Shown: positions 35,769 through 44,256 of the stretch, in pieces
Numbering within the stretch: the first letter of the stretch is position 1
Layout: each line of letters starts with the position of its first letter
DNA from: Centipeda artemidis DSM 19719
GTDB lineage: Bacteria; Bacillota; Negativicutes; Selenomonadales; Selenomonadaceae
Direction of reading: 5' to 3'
DNA: 64,000 nt
NCBI RefSeq assembly: GCF_000426665.1
Contig: NZ_AUFU01000001.1
Coordinates: 186,001 to 250,000, forward strand
Program-made: the position numbers and the translations under genes
The notes under the pieces: model-generated
Databases searched by the model: none
Told to the model about the DNA's origin: nothing
The model's input: only the letters and a program-made list of their open reading frames with translations

Positions 35769-37139
35769 TTACTTGAGAAGGCTCAACACTGAACTCGAGT
35801 TTTGATTTGCCTGTGCAAGCATCGCCTGTGATGCTTGTGTCAACACGTTATGCTTCGTATATGCCGTCATTTCTTTCGCCATATCGGAGTCGCGGATCGT
35901 GGACTCGGATGCCTGTACGTTCTCGGAGGCAACGGTCAGATTACTGCTCGTGTAACCGAGACGCGTCTGAACCGCACCGATAGCGACTGCCTGATCTGTC
36001 GCCTTAATCAAGGCATTCTCAAACACATTAATGGCAGCATTTGCGGCTTCCTTCGTTGTGACTTGGATTTTTGGTCCCCTGCCAACGACATCAACACCGG
36101 CAGGAAGTGTGCCGCCATGCCAGCCTGCACCGTTATCTGACTGAAGCCCAAGTGAGACTGAACGCATATCTGTAAAACCGACTTTCGTTGCCTGATTCGC
36201 CCGTGTTCCCGTCTGGAGCGTCAAAGCATTATCCGGTGACGGGTTTTGCGCACGTACTGTTTCTTTGAACGCATCAAGCACCGCATTAACTTCGTTGCGC
36301 ATATGCCCGTTGCGATCCTTCACGGCAAAGGTAACGCCCGAAATCTGCCCATTAACGCCCGGATTAGATGCACGAATGGTAATTGCCGGTTGATTATCCG
36401 GCGTATGAACTTCTTTGCCATACTCATCTATGCCTACTTTAGATGTTCGGCTATAGTAAGAGGCATCGGTATTTGTAATAATATTAATTGCCGCTGCAAG
36501 ATCGTTTGTTCCAACGGGGTTCAACGTGCCCGTATAGGTCACACCGTTTCGTGTCCATGAAGCTGTAAGACTGTCCGTCGGATGGATGCCGACAGGATTT
36601 CCGTCTCTCCGAACCAAATTCGTTAGACGCGTGATGCTTGTTGTATTTGTTGCCAAACTCATATTCGTAAAGCTCGAGTATGTCCCCTGACCTGCATCAC
36701 CGTTCACACTCATATTGTGTGACCCGTCGATGAGATATTTCCCGTTGTATGTCGTGAGCGCGTTATCATCGATTTGATCAATAAGTTTGTCGACTTCTTT
36801 TTGGATCAGCGCACGATCCTCGTCCGTATTCGTATCGTTCGCAGCGTTGATCGCTTTTTCCTTGAGCGTCTTTAGGATCTCGATCGTGGACTGCACCGCG
36901 CCCTGCGCCGTGCGCATCAGCGCGTTGCCGTTGTTCGTGTTGGCGTTGTCCTGATCGAGCGCACGCACCTGCACGCGCATTCGCTCAGAGATTGCCATCC
37001 CGGACGCGTCGTCACCTGCGCTGTTGATCTTCATCCCGGAGGAGACTTTTTCGAGGCTTTTGGACAGTCCGCTCTGATTCTTGTTGAGCGTGTTCAGCGT
37101 ATTCACCGCCGACATATTGTTTTTAACCACCATCGCCAT
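35769..37139 (-). CDS. fliC: Flagellin
   Basis: The 456-residue flagellar filament subunit has the conserved D0/D1 ends: N-terminal NTLNKNQSGLSKSLEKVSSG with GMKINSAGDDASGMAISERM, and C-terminal LGYTSSNLTVASENVQASES through the ANQNSSSVLSLLK end. The middle (about 140-360) is the variable surface region with no close landmarks. GGGAGGC precedes ATG 37139, which is confirmed by a sigma-28-like promoter. No other flagellar structural gene is adjacent, so flagellin is expressed as a single-gene unit here. It would be secreted by the flagellar type III system. Confidence 0.97.
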   Translation of the reverse strand: MAMVVKNNMSAVNTLNTLNKNQSGLSKSLEKVSSGMKINSAGDDASGMAISERMRVQVRALDQDNANTNNGNALMRTAQGAVQSTIEILKTLKEKAINAANDTNTDEDRALIQKEVDKLIDQIDDNALTTYNGKYLIDGSHNMSVNGDAGQGTYSSFTNMSLATNTTSITRLTNLVRRDGNPVGIHPTDSLTASWTRNGVTYTGTLNPVGTNDLAAAINIITNTDASYYSRTSKVGIDEYGKEVHTPDNQPAITIRASNPGVNGQISGVTFAVKDRNGHMRNEVNAVLDAFKETVRAQNPSPDNALTLQTGTRANQATKVGFTDMRSVSLGLQSDNGAGWHGGTLPAGVDVVGRGPKIQVTTKEAANAAINVFENALIKATDQAVAIGAVQTRLGYTSSNLTVASENVQASESTIRDSDMAKEMTAYTKHNVLTQASQAMLAQANQNSSSVLSLLK

Positions 37140-37225
37140 AAAGACTGCCTCCCTGAACGAACCTTTTCCTTTTTATCTTATCCCTCAACCAAATAGCGAG
37201 AGATATTATACGTCTTCTGTGTGTT

Positions 37226-37253
37226 ATATCGAAAAAAAAGCGCGGTGACTTAA
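37226..37253 (-). promoter_or_regulatory. Sigma-28-type flagellar promoter
   Basis: On the minus strand TTAAG (37249-37253) is followed after about 16 bases by TCGATAT (37226-37232), resembling the TAAA/GCCGATAT consensus of sigma-28/sigma-D. It lies 87 bases before the flagellin start. Confidence 0.5.
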
Positions 37254-37330
37254 CCGCACGGTATGAATTTTTTCCTGGATATATGGTATAATATGCACGT
37301 TGGAAATATGATGATAGGGGGGTATCCGTC

Positions 37331-37561
37331 ATGGAATGTGCAGCATTATTCGAAACCGGAAGAAGTCAAGCAGTCCGACTCCCGAAAAATTTTCGTTTTC
37401 ATGGGAAGGAAGTATTCATACAGAGGCTAGGAAAAGCTGTGATCCTTGTTCCAAAAGAAGATGCTTGGGAAACTTTTTTATCCGGTTTGGAAGAGTTCAC
37501 AGATGATTTTTTTGCCGACGGACGGGGGCAAGATGTTCCTTCTAAGAGAGATGCGCTATGA
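37331..37561 (+). CDS. vapB: VapB-type antitoxin (AbrB/MazE fold)
   Basis: This 76-residue antitoxin has the swapped-hairpin DNA-binding N-terminus typical of VapB (LFETGRSQAVRLPKNFRF, VFIQRLGKAVILVP) and an acidic C-terminal tail that would cap the toxin. AGGGGGG precedes ATG 37331 and a TATAAT box lies 39 bases upstream. Its stop codon overlaps the vapC start (ATGA, 37558-37561), the standard arrangement. The operon would be autorepressed by the VapBC complex. Confidence 0.92.
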   Translation: MECAALFETGRSQAVRLPKNFRFHGKEVFIQRLGKAVILVPKEDAWETFLSGLEEFTDDFFADGRGQDVPSKRDAL

Positions 37562-37971
37562 CTTATATGTTAGACACCAATATTTGCATCTACGCGATAA
37601 AAAATAAGTCCCGTCATGTGTTGGCACGACTAAAGCAAAATCTTTCAAGAGGAATCTGTATTTCATCAATTACGCTTGCTGAGCTGGAACTAGGTGTCTC
37701 AAAAAGTGCATATCCTGAAAAGAATAGAATCGCCCTCATGCATTTTCTAGCGATGCCTGATGTTTTCCCATTCGATGATACCGCCGCTGTAGAATATGGC
37801 GATATATGTGCCCGGCTTCAAAAGCGGGGAACTCCTATTGGCACAATGGATACATTAATTGCCGCTCACGCGCGTGCGGCGGGGCTCATTTTGATTACGA
37901 ATAACGTCAGAGAGTTTGAGCGTGTCCCCGGTCTCCGAATTGAGAATTGGGCGCAAGACCACGTGTCTTGA
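37558..37971 (+). CDS. vapC: VapC-type PIN-domain toxin ribonuclease
   Basis: This 137-residue endoribonuclease has the PIN acidic residues: Asp6 (MLDTNI), Glu42 (TLAELELG), Asp98 (MDTLIAAHA) and the LITNN segment (Asn115/116). Close relatives cleave initiator tRNA; the target here is not known. All key residues are present, so it is probably active. It overlaps vapB by four bases. AT-rich sequence and codon use differ from the flanking genes, consistent with horizontal arrival of the module. Confidence 0.93.
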   Translation: MTYMLDTNICIYAIKNKSRHVLARLKQNLSRGICISSITLAELELGVSKSAYPEKNRIALMHFLAMPDVFPFDDTAAVEYGDICARLQKRGTPIGTMDTLIAAHARAAGLILITNNVREFERVPGLRIENWAQDHVS

Positions 37972-37993
37972 GATAATCAGAAAAGGATCTTTA

Positions 37994-38365
37994 ATGCCTC
38001 TAAAAAAACTTTTCTTCGGTGCGCTCGGTATTCTCAGTTTCGCGCTGGGTGTCATCGGTGCATTCCTCCCGGTGCTCCCGACAGTGCCGTTCATTCTCCT
38101 CTCGGCATACTGTTTTACGCGCAGTTCACGCCGTCTCGACGCATGGCTGTGCGGAACACGTATCTACAAAGAGACGATGGCTATCGCGCGGGACAGTCGC
38201 CGCGGGATGACGGTACGGCAAAAGCTTCGTATCATGATTCCCGTGACCATCCTCATGGGGATCTCTTTTATGTTCACGGATCATCCGCATGCGCGCGCGA
38301 TAATTAGTTTGGTATGGATCGCGCACTTGATTGTGTTTGTGTTCCGAATTCCGACAAGGAGATAA
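37994..38365 (+). CDS. DUF454/YbaN-family membrane protein
   Basis: The 123-residue inner-membrane protein has the family pattern LGILSFALGVIGAFLPVLPT followed by VPFILLSAYCFTRSSRRLDAWL, then two more hydrophobic helices (about 76-93 and 100-117). Function is unknown in all species. AAAGGAT lies just before ATG 37994; the vapC stop is 22 bases upstream, so it may be read from the vapBC promoter as well. Confidence 0.88.
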   Translation: MPLKKLFFGALGILSFALGVIGAFLPVLPTVPFILLSAYCFTRSSRRLDAWLCGTRIYKETMAIARDSRRGMTVRQKLRIMIPVTILMGISFMFTDHPHARAIISLVWIAHLIVFVFRIPTRR

Positions 38366-38414
38366 CCCCGACGTCATCATTAATAAGAGAACGGCATAAT
38401 AATAACCAGCTGCA

Positions 38415-38465
38415 AAACGAGACTGCCCCGGCTGCATTTACCATGCAGCCGGGGCAGTCTCGTTT
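38415..38465 (+). terminator. Very strong bidirectional terminator
   Basis: A perfect 23-bp stem (38415-38437 with 38443-38465) with a 5-base loop between the DUF454 gene and the convergent cysK gene. Confidence 0.9.
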
Positions 38466-38486
38466 CTATACGAATCCCGTACAGAT

Positions 38487-39422
38487 TTATTTATCTTGGA
38501 AAAGATCTGTGGAGAGGTAGCGGTCACCACCGTCCGGAAGAAGAGCAACGATGGTCTTCCCCTCGAACTCGGGACGCTTTGCGAGCGCGACGGCTGCCGC
38601 GAGTGCCGCCCCTGACGAAATGCCGATGAGGACGCCCTCGCGCCGCGCGAACTCTTTGCCGTAGGCAAATGCATCGTCATTCGTTACGCGGAGGACTTCG
38701 TTATAGACGCTCGTATCCAGTGTCTTTGGGATAAAGCCCGCGCCGATGCCCTGAATCTTGTGCGGTCCCGGCTTGCCGCCCGTGAGGACGGGAGAATCGA
38801 CAGGCTCGACGGCAACGATATGGACGGAGGGCTTTTGACTTTTCAGATAGTGCCCGACCCCGGAAACCGTACCGCCCGTACCGACACCTGAGACGAACGC
38901 ATCGACAGCGCCATCGGTATCTGCCCAGATCTCAGGTCCTGTCGTCTGCTCGTGTACGGCGGGGTTCGCGCTGTTCTCAAACTGTGACGGGATAAAGGAG
39001 TTCGGGGTCGCGGCGTGTAGTTCCTCCGCCTTTGCGATCGCACCCTTCATGCCCTGCGATCCGTCCGTGAGAACGATCTCTGCGCCATATGCCTTGAGGA
39101 GGTTGCGGCGCTCAACGCTCATCGTCTCCGGCATGGTGAGGATGGCACGATAGCCGCGCGCCGCCGCAACGGAGGCGATGCCGATGCCCGTGTTGCCGCT
39201 AGTCGGCTCGATGAGGGTTGCACCCGGGGCAATCTTGCCGTCCTTCTCCGCCTGCTCGATCATGGCGATGGCGATGCGATCCTTAACGGAACCGGCAGGG
39301 TTGAAATACTCCAGTTTGACGAGGAGGTTTGCCTTCAGTCCGTGCGCCGCCGCAAACGACTTTGCTGCGAGCAGCGGTGTCCGCCCGATGAGTTCCGTAA
39401 CGCTCCCGTAGATTTTTGCCAT
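38487..39422 (-). CDS. cysK: Cysteine synthase (O-acetylserine sulfhydrylase)
   Basis: This PLP enzyme makes L-cysteine from O-acetylserine and sulfide. The 311-residue protein has the PLP lysine in NPAGSVKDR (Lys47), the substrate loop TSGNTG (74-79) and the GTGGTVSG phosphate loop. AGGAGAA precedes ATG 39422. It is monocistronic under a consensus promoter with a palindrome at the transcription start, and ended by the terminator at 38415-38465. Regulation by sulfur supply is likely from position but not shown. Confidence 0.97.
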   Translation of the reverse strand: MAKIYGSVTELIGRTPLLAAKSFAAAHGLKANLLVKLEYFNPAGSVKDRIAIAMIEQAEKDGKIAPGATLIEPTSGNTGIGIASVAAARGYRAILTMPETMSVERRNLLKAYGAEIVLTDGSQGMKGAIAKAEELHAATPNSFIPSQFENSANPAVHEQTTGPEIWADTDGAVDAFVSGVGTGGTVSGVGHYLKSQKPSVHIVAVEPVDSPVLTGGKPGPHKIQGIGAGFIPKTLDTSVYNEVLRVTNDDAFAYGKEFARREGVLIGISSGAALAAAVALAKRPEFEGKTIVALLPDGGDRYLSTDLFQDK

Positions 39423-39455
39423 GATTCATTCTCCTTTATTTTTGATTTCATAAAG

Positions 39456-39480
39456 TAAACATATCTAAAAAGTATGTTTA
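39456..39480 (-). promoter_or_regulatory. Operator-like palindrome at cysK
   Basis: TAAACATA (39456-39463) and TATGTTTA (39473-39480), perfect 8-bp arms with a 9-base spacer, centred close to the predicted start site. A repressor bound here would block transcription. Confidence 0.6.
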
Positions 39481-39481
39481 T

Positions 39482-39510
39482 AATATATACCGATTCAAGC
39501 ATGATGTCAA
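39482..39510 (-). promoter_or_regulatory. Sigma-A promoter of cysK
   Basis: Perfect TTGACA (39505-39510), 17 bases, TATATT (39482-39487) on the minus strand. Confidence 0.85.
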
Positions 39511-39534
39511 TAGAGCACGGAAATAATTTTACAG

Positions 39535-39573
39535 TACAAAAAGCCGCACATGGCATCTCATACCATGTACGGC
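39535..39573 (-). terminator. Terminator of the PBP gene
   Basis: An 11-bp stem with one mismatch (39543-39553 with 39563-39573), followed on the minus strand by TTTTTGTAC. Confidence 0.75.
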
Positions 39574-39633
39574 AATCATAATGAAGTCCTACTGCTGAAT
39601 CTCGCCATTAAACAACAGGACATCCTCTAATAT

Positions 39634-41631
39634 TTAGGTAGGTTCAAAATACACTTTGACGCGTTCCCCTTGGTCGACGATGTCGTTCACGCTGAGCGAC
39701 TGTCTGACCGCGGCGCCTGTGCCCTCGCTCTCAAAGGAGAGTCCGCGCTGCTGCGCCAGCCGTGCCGCCTCGCGGATCGAAAGCCCCGTAAAGTCGGGGA
39801 CAATCGCCTTTCCTTCGGGCGGCGCGGCGGCGGATTCGAGCCGCTGTTCCTCCGCGGCGTTGCGCGCGGTTTTTTGCTCCTGCGCAGGCTCGGTGAAGGG
39901 GTTGCTCGACGGCTCGACGTGTGCGTAGCGCAGGAGCTGTGTAAAGATGCGCGAGGCGACAGGCGCCGCGATCTGCCCGCCGTAGAAGTTGCCGCCGCGC
40001 GGGTCGTCGATCATGACGAGCACCGTAAAGATGGGATCCTCGACGGGGGCAAAGCCGCAGAAGGACGCGATGTAGCGCCCTTCCATATAACCGCCGGCGT
40101 CGAGACGGATCTTCTGCGCCGTGCCGGTCTTGCCCGCGATGCGGTAGCCCTTCACCGCCGCCTTGGCGCCGCCGCCCGTGGCGACAACCTGTTCAAGGAG
40201 ACCGATGAGAGTGCGGTCAACCGTGTGCTGGAGTGTGGTGCGAATCTCCTGCGGCTGGCGTTCTTCGTAAATAGAGCCGTCCGGGTTGCGGATCTCACGT
40301 ACGATGTACGGGCGCATGAGTGTGCCGCCGTTCGCGATGGCGGACATGGCGGTCACGAGCTGGAGCGGCGTCACGGCAATGCTCTGCCCGATGGCGGTCG
40401 TCGCGATGTCAGAGTCGAGCATCGATTCGGGCTTGAAGAGGATGCCTTCCTCCTCGCCCGGCAGGTCGATGCCCGTCGCCTCGCCAAATCCGAAGAGACG
40501 CGTGTAATGCATGAGCCGCTGCGCGCCGAGCGAGAGTCCGACCTGCGCGAATCCCGTATTGAGCGAATTCTTCACGATGTCGGTGAAGGTCACCGCGCCG
40601 TAGCTCTCGTTGTTCCAGTTCTGGATACGCTTCCCTGAAACCATGACGTAGCCGGGATCCATGAACACCTGATAGGGCGTCACGATGCCCTCTTCGAGCG
40701 CGGCGCCCGCAACGATCGCCTTAAACGTCGAGCCCGGCTCGTAGATGAAAGAAACGGCGCGGTTCTTCCAGCTCTCAGGCGGATAGTCCCAAAATTTATT
40801 GGGGTTGTACGAGGGGCGCGACGCCATCGCGAGCACCTCGCCCGTCTTTGGATTCATGACGACGGCGGTGATGGATGCGGGATTGTTCTCCGCCATGGCG
40901 CGGTCGAGTTCCTGTTCGACCATGAACTGAATCGTACTGTCGAGCGTCAATACCGCGGTTTTGCAGTAGTCGCCGCGGTAAGTGCGGCGGCTGAAAAAGA
41001 TGGAGTCAAAGATGGGACGCCGCTGTCCGTCGACGGTGAGACGTTCCTCGCGCACCTCCCCCTTGAGCAGGGGATCAAGCGCCTGCTCAACGCCGTCAAG
41101 CCCCTTGTCGTCGATGCCGACGAAGCCAAGCACGTTCGCGGCGAGTGCGTCGTTCGGATAGTATCGCTTTGCTTCATTCTGAAAGCCGAGACAGTCGCTG
41201 TATCCTTTGGCGCGGATGACGGCGCGCACCGCTTCATACTCGTCGTGTTCAAGGCGTCGCTTGACCCACACGAATCCGCCGCCGACGGCGATGTCGTCGA
41301 GGATGTTCTGCTCCGTAAGTCCGATGAGCGGCGCGATATCGGCGGCAATTTCCTCCGGTTTGTGCTCGTCGTAGACGTGGTTGGGGTCGATGAAGAGAGA
41401 CTTTGTCATGCTGCTGACGGCGAGTTCTTTTCCGTTCCGGTCGAGGATCGCGCCGCGCAGCGACTGGATACGGAACTCATAGCCGCTCTGATCGCGCATC
41501 CGCTGTGCGAGCTCATCCCCCTGCGCGATTTGCAGGTAGGCGTATCGCCCCGTCAGGACGACGAGGATCACAAACATCAATATCGCCACACATCCAATGC
41601 GGCGCTGCACAAGCCCCCGAAGATTTTTCAT
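39634..41631 (-). CDS. Class B penicillin-binding protein with PASTA domain (FtsI/SpoVD type)
   Basis: This D,D-transpeptidase cross-links septal or elongation peptidoglycan. The 665-residue protein has one N-terminal membrane helix (about 15-33), a pedestal domain (SLRGAILDRNGKELAVSS) and a transpeptidase domain with STFK (Ser301), SLN (356-358) and KTGT (501-503). A single C-terminal PASTA repeat (about 610-665, DFTGLSIREAARLAQQRGL) resembles SpoVD/PBP2x. The start at 41631 has only a weak AAAGAG site; GTG 41655 is an alternative. It stands alone, outside an mra/mur cluster, between two terminators, so it may be a second class B enzyme. Confidence 0.93.
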   Translation of the reverse strand: MKNLRGLVQRRIGCVAILMFVILVVLTGRYAYLQIAQGDELAQRMRDQSGYEFRIQSLRGAILDRNGKELAVSSMTKSLFIDPNHVYDEHKPEEIAADIAPLIGLTEQNILDDIAVGGGFVWVKRRLEHDEYEAVRAVIRAKGYSDCLGFQNEAKRYYPNDALAANVLGFVGIDDKGLDGVEQALDPLLKGEVREERLTVDGQRRPIFDSIFFSRRTYRGDYCKTAVLTLDSTIQFMVEQELDRAMAENNPASITAVVMNPKTGEVLAMASRPSYNPNKFWDYPPESWKNRAVSFIYEPGSTFKAIVAGAALEEGIVTPYQVFMDPGYVMVSGKRIQNWNNESYGAVTFTDIVKNSLNTGFAQVGLSLGAQRLMHYTRLFGFGEATGIDLPGEEEGILFKPESMLDSDIATTAIGQSIAVTPLQLVTAMSAIANGGTLMRPYIVREIRNPDGSIYEERQPQEIRTTLQHTVDRTLIGLLEQVVATGGGAKAAVKGYRIAGKTGTAQKIRLDAGGYMEGRYIASFCGFAPVEDPIFTVLVMIDDPRGGNFYGGQIAAPVASRIFTQLLRYAHVEPSSNPFTEPAQEQKTARNAAEEQRLESAAAPPEGKAIVPDFTGLSIREAARLAQQRGLSFESEGTGAAVRQSLSVNDIVDQGERVKVYFEPT

Positions 41632-41696
41632 ACGCTCTTTGCCGCCCCCATACACAGTATTCCTTCGCTATCATAGCATAAAAAGAGAGAAAAAGA

Positions 41697-41735
41697 AAAC
41701 TGCCGCAGCACACTGCGTGCACTGCGGCAGTTTTT
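41697..41735 (-). terminator. Terminator of the formate dehydrogenase operon
   Basis: AACTGCCGCAG (41698-41708) pairs with CTGCGGCAGTT (41722-41732); on the minus strand a T-rich run follows. It lies 20 bases after the last fdh gene and closes the roughly 12-kb molybdenum/formate unit. Confidence 0.85.
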
Positions 41736-41753
41736 CCTATAAAAGCACCGAAG

Positions 41754-42446
41754 TCAGTGATGTTCCTTTTCCGCCTGTGCGATCTCCTCGCGCGTGACAG
41801 CGCCCTCAGCAATGAGTTCTTCGACCCATGCGCCGTGATGATGCGCGGCGTACGACGCCTTGATGGTGCCGCTCGTCATGCCGTGCAGGGAGTCGGGGTT
41901 GACGCCTGCGGCGAGGTAGATGTGCCCGAGGGCTGCCGCAAAGCAGACAGCCGCGGCGATGCTGTGCACGGGAATCGCATACGCGGTGATCGTTGCCGGC
42001 AGGATGCTGTCGCCCATCCAAAGAATGACGCCCGTCACGGCGATGACGACGGAGAGCGCGAGCTGGAGGGCGATGTTCATCTTCTCGCCGCCGTTGTAGA
42101 AGCCCTGCGGCGGCATGTGGGGATCCTTTCCCATCAGCTCGATTGGGAACTTCTGCATGAACTCCATGTCCTTCTTGCCAAAGCGGAACACTTCTTTGAT
42201 CATGGTCATGTAGCCCTCGCGCGCCATGAAGAACCCGATGATCGGGGTCATGATGAACACGACGCCGAACACACGGTGCGCGTACATGAGTGTCTTATCG
42301 CCGAAAATGTGATACATGAAGCGGAAGCTGTCCGAGTAGAGCGGCAATGCCGTCAGGAACAGCATGAAGAATGCAAACGCGTTCATCCAGTGACAGACGG
42401 CGAATGCCATCTTATGGCGCGGCACATATTCTTTGTTGATCAACAT
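41754..42446 (-). CDS. fdhC: Formate dehydrogenase cytochrome b (gamma) subunit
   Basis: The 230-residue di-haem b-type subunit carries electrons from the beta subunit to menaquinone. It has four membrane helices with His residues in or near them (AFAVCHWMNAFAFFMLFLTA, MYAHRVFGVVFIMTPIIGF, YAIPVHSIAAAVCFAAALGH), as in FdnI. The C-terminal tail is short and Glu/His-rich. ATG 42446 lies five bases after the fdhB stop with GGGGTGAG upstream. It is the last gene of the operon. Confidence 0.93.
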   Translation of the reverse strand: MLINKEYVPRHKMAFAVCHWMNAFAFFMLFLTALPLYSDSFRFMYHIFGDKTLMYAHRVFGVVFIMTPIIGFFMAREGYMTMIKEVFRFGKKDMEFMQKFPIELMGKDPHMPPQGFYNGGEKMNIALQLALSVVIAVTGVILWMGDSILPATITAYAIPVHSIAAAVCFAAALGHIYLAAGVNPDSLHGMTSGTIKASYAAHHHGAWVEELIAEGAVTREEIAQAEKEHH

Positions 42447-42451
42447 GCTGC

Positions 42452-43276
42452 TCACCCCTTCTCCTGCTCTTTTGCCTGCGCTTTTGCACGCGACTTGACG
42501 ATCTTGCTGAGCACGATGGCGCCCGCGATGCCGGCGGCGGCGCCGCCGATGGCGAGCTTCGTGAACGCGCGTCCCGCTTTCCAAAGATCGATGGAAAGCG
42601 GCGTGACGGGGTTCTCCGGCAGGCCGAATACGGCAGGCTTCTCGGGCAGCACATAGATCATATGCGTTCCGCCGACGCCCTCGGGGCTGTAGATGTTCGC
42701 GTCGGGATGCTTCTCTTGAATCATCGCAAGGCGTTCCACCGCGAGCTGTTTCATCTCCTCGATGGTACCGAATTCGAGCGCGTGCGACGTGCAGGTCTTC
42801 GCGCACGAGGGCTTAAGAATCTCACCTGTCGTCTCATAGCCGTGCGCGATGCGGTCGTAACAAAGATCGCATTTCGTCGATTTATGCCGCACCTCGTCGA
42901 TTTTTGGAATATGCCACGGACAGTTGTGTTCGCAGTAATGGCACCCGATGCATTTGTCCTCGTTGATGACGACGGTGCCGTTCGGATTGCGGTCGATGGC
43001 GTTCGCGGGGCAGCCCGCGGCGCAGGCGGGATTGCCGCAATGGAAGCAATTTTTCTTGAAGAAATCCCAGTGGAATTTCCCCTTGTCGTCCACGCGCTCT
43101 TTCATCTGGATGAGCGTGTAGACGCGCGAGCTGAGATCTTTATGCGATTGGTACTGCCCCTCGAACGGGGTGTCCATATCCGGCGGCAGGTCGTGCCATT
43201 GTTTACACGCGACCATGCAGCCGCGACACGCGGTACAACGCGACATGTCATGCAGCATTGCGATTTCCTGTGTCAT
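42452..43276 (-). CDS. fdhB: Formate dehydrogenase iron-sulfur (beta) subunit
   Basis: The 274-residue electron-transfer subunit has 16 Cys in four ferredoxin clusters: C14/17/20/24, C77/80/85/89, C109/112/115/119 and C136/139/158/162, the FdnH arrangement. A C-terminal membrane helix (about 239-259) anchors it with its clusters on the outer face of the inner membrane, carried out with the Tat-signal-bearing alpha subunit. GGAGAGGAG precedes ATG 43276. It follows fdhE by 40 bases. Confidence 0.96.
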   Translation of the reverse strand: MTQEIAMLHDMSRCTACRGCMVACKQWHDLPPDMDTPFEGQYQSHKDLSSRVYTLIQMKERVDDKGKFHWDFFKKNCFHCGNPACAAGCPANAIDRNPNGTVVINEDKCIGCHYCEHNCPWHIPKIDEVRHKSTKCDLCYDRIAHGYETTGEILKPSCAKTCTSHALEFGTIEEMKQLAVERLAMIQEKHPDANIYSPEGVGGTHMIYVLPEKPAVFGLPENPVTPLSIDLWKAGRAFTKLAIGGAAAGIAGAIVLSKIVKSRAKAQAKEQEKG

Positions 43277-43316
43277 GATGTTCGCTCCTCTCCTTCTCTA
43301 TATGGAATCGAATCCT

Positions 43317-44189
43317 CTATTCTAATATTGGGTTCCCCTTTTTATGAAGGCCTTTTTCCTCGGCGAGGAGGTCGAGATGTACGCTCGCCCAGTCCTGCCG
43401 ATAGATATAGTCGTCGTCGCCGCCCTCGGCGGGACCGTGGTGCGTCTTGATGTAGCTGTCGCACGCGTCGCAGATGTCGAGCCGTATGCGGTCGTCGTTC
43501 TCGGGCTCAAGCGTGCGCATCTTCTCGAGATCCGCATTGCCGCAGTAAACGCAGCCGACGCGTGCGTAGAGCCATTGGGTTCCGCAGCCACCGCAAATGA
43601 GGTGGCGCGCCCTGCCGTCACGGAATTTATGCAGATCCGCGAGTACCGGCCGACGGCCGCATACGGGGCAGTAGTTCTGCCGGAACTGCGGCCTGTCCGG
43701 ATCCGCATCCCATGCCTCCGGCTCTTTGAGCGCAGGCGGTACAAGTGCGGCGATGATGCGCCACGTCGTACTGCGGACGAACCCCTCGTTGAGGTTGTGC
43801 CGTGCGCACAGTGCCGCGAATGCGGGGGCGTCCTGCAATAGAACTGCGGTGATGAATTCTTCCTTTGCCGTCTTTCGCAGCGGTTTCAGCACGGCGAGGT
43901 ATGCGCGCGCCGATTCCCGCATGAGGGGCGGCACGTCCGCCCGCGCGATGCGGTCGTATACTTCCTCCTGGATCATATAGACCGCGCGCACCATACGGCG
44001 GCGATAGGTCTCCTGCTGGAGAATCGGCAGCTTCTCCGCGAGGGTCTTAGCCACCGCGCGCGCGGGGAGCTGTATCGGCTCCGGCGCGCCGACTGCGGCA
44101 TCGACCGTGCGGTAAACACGTTCTGTTTCCTTGAGGAAGGGATATTTTTTTAGGAAACGTTTCATCGGATCTGTTTTCTTAGCTTTCAT
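43317..44189 (-). CDS. fdhE: Formate dehydrogenase accessory protein FdhE
   Basis: FdhE is a cytoplasmic rubredoxin-like chaperone needed for active membrane formate dehydrogenase. The 290-residue protein has an all-helical N-terminal half and a C-terminal set of four CxxC pairs: C174/177, C199/202, C213/216 and C240/243, exactly the family layout. AGGAG lies ten bases before ATG 44189. Unlike E. coli, where fdhE ends the fdoGHI operon, it is inserted between the alpha and beta subunit genes. Confidence 0.94.
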   Translation of the reverse strand: MKAKKTDPMKRFLKKYPFLKETERVYRTVDAAVGAPEPIQLPARAVAKTLAEKLPILQQETYRRRMVRAVYMIQEEVYDRIARADVPPLMRESARAYLAVLKPLRKTAKEEFITAVLLQDAPAFAALCARHNLNEGFVRSTTWRIIAALVPPALKEPEAWDADPDRPQFRQNYCPVCGRRPVLADLHKFRDGRARHLICGGCGTQWLYARVGCVYCGNADLEKMRTLEPENDDRIRLDICDACDSYIKTHHGPAEGGDDDYIYRQDWASVHLDLLAEEKGLHKKGNPILE

Positions 44190-44256
44190 ACAAAGGGTCT
44201 CCTCGTCCTGTCGGACGTTTGTTCTCCATCCTTTGACCGTTGCCGCGGTCGGAAAG

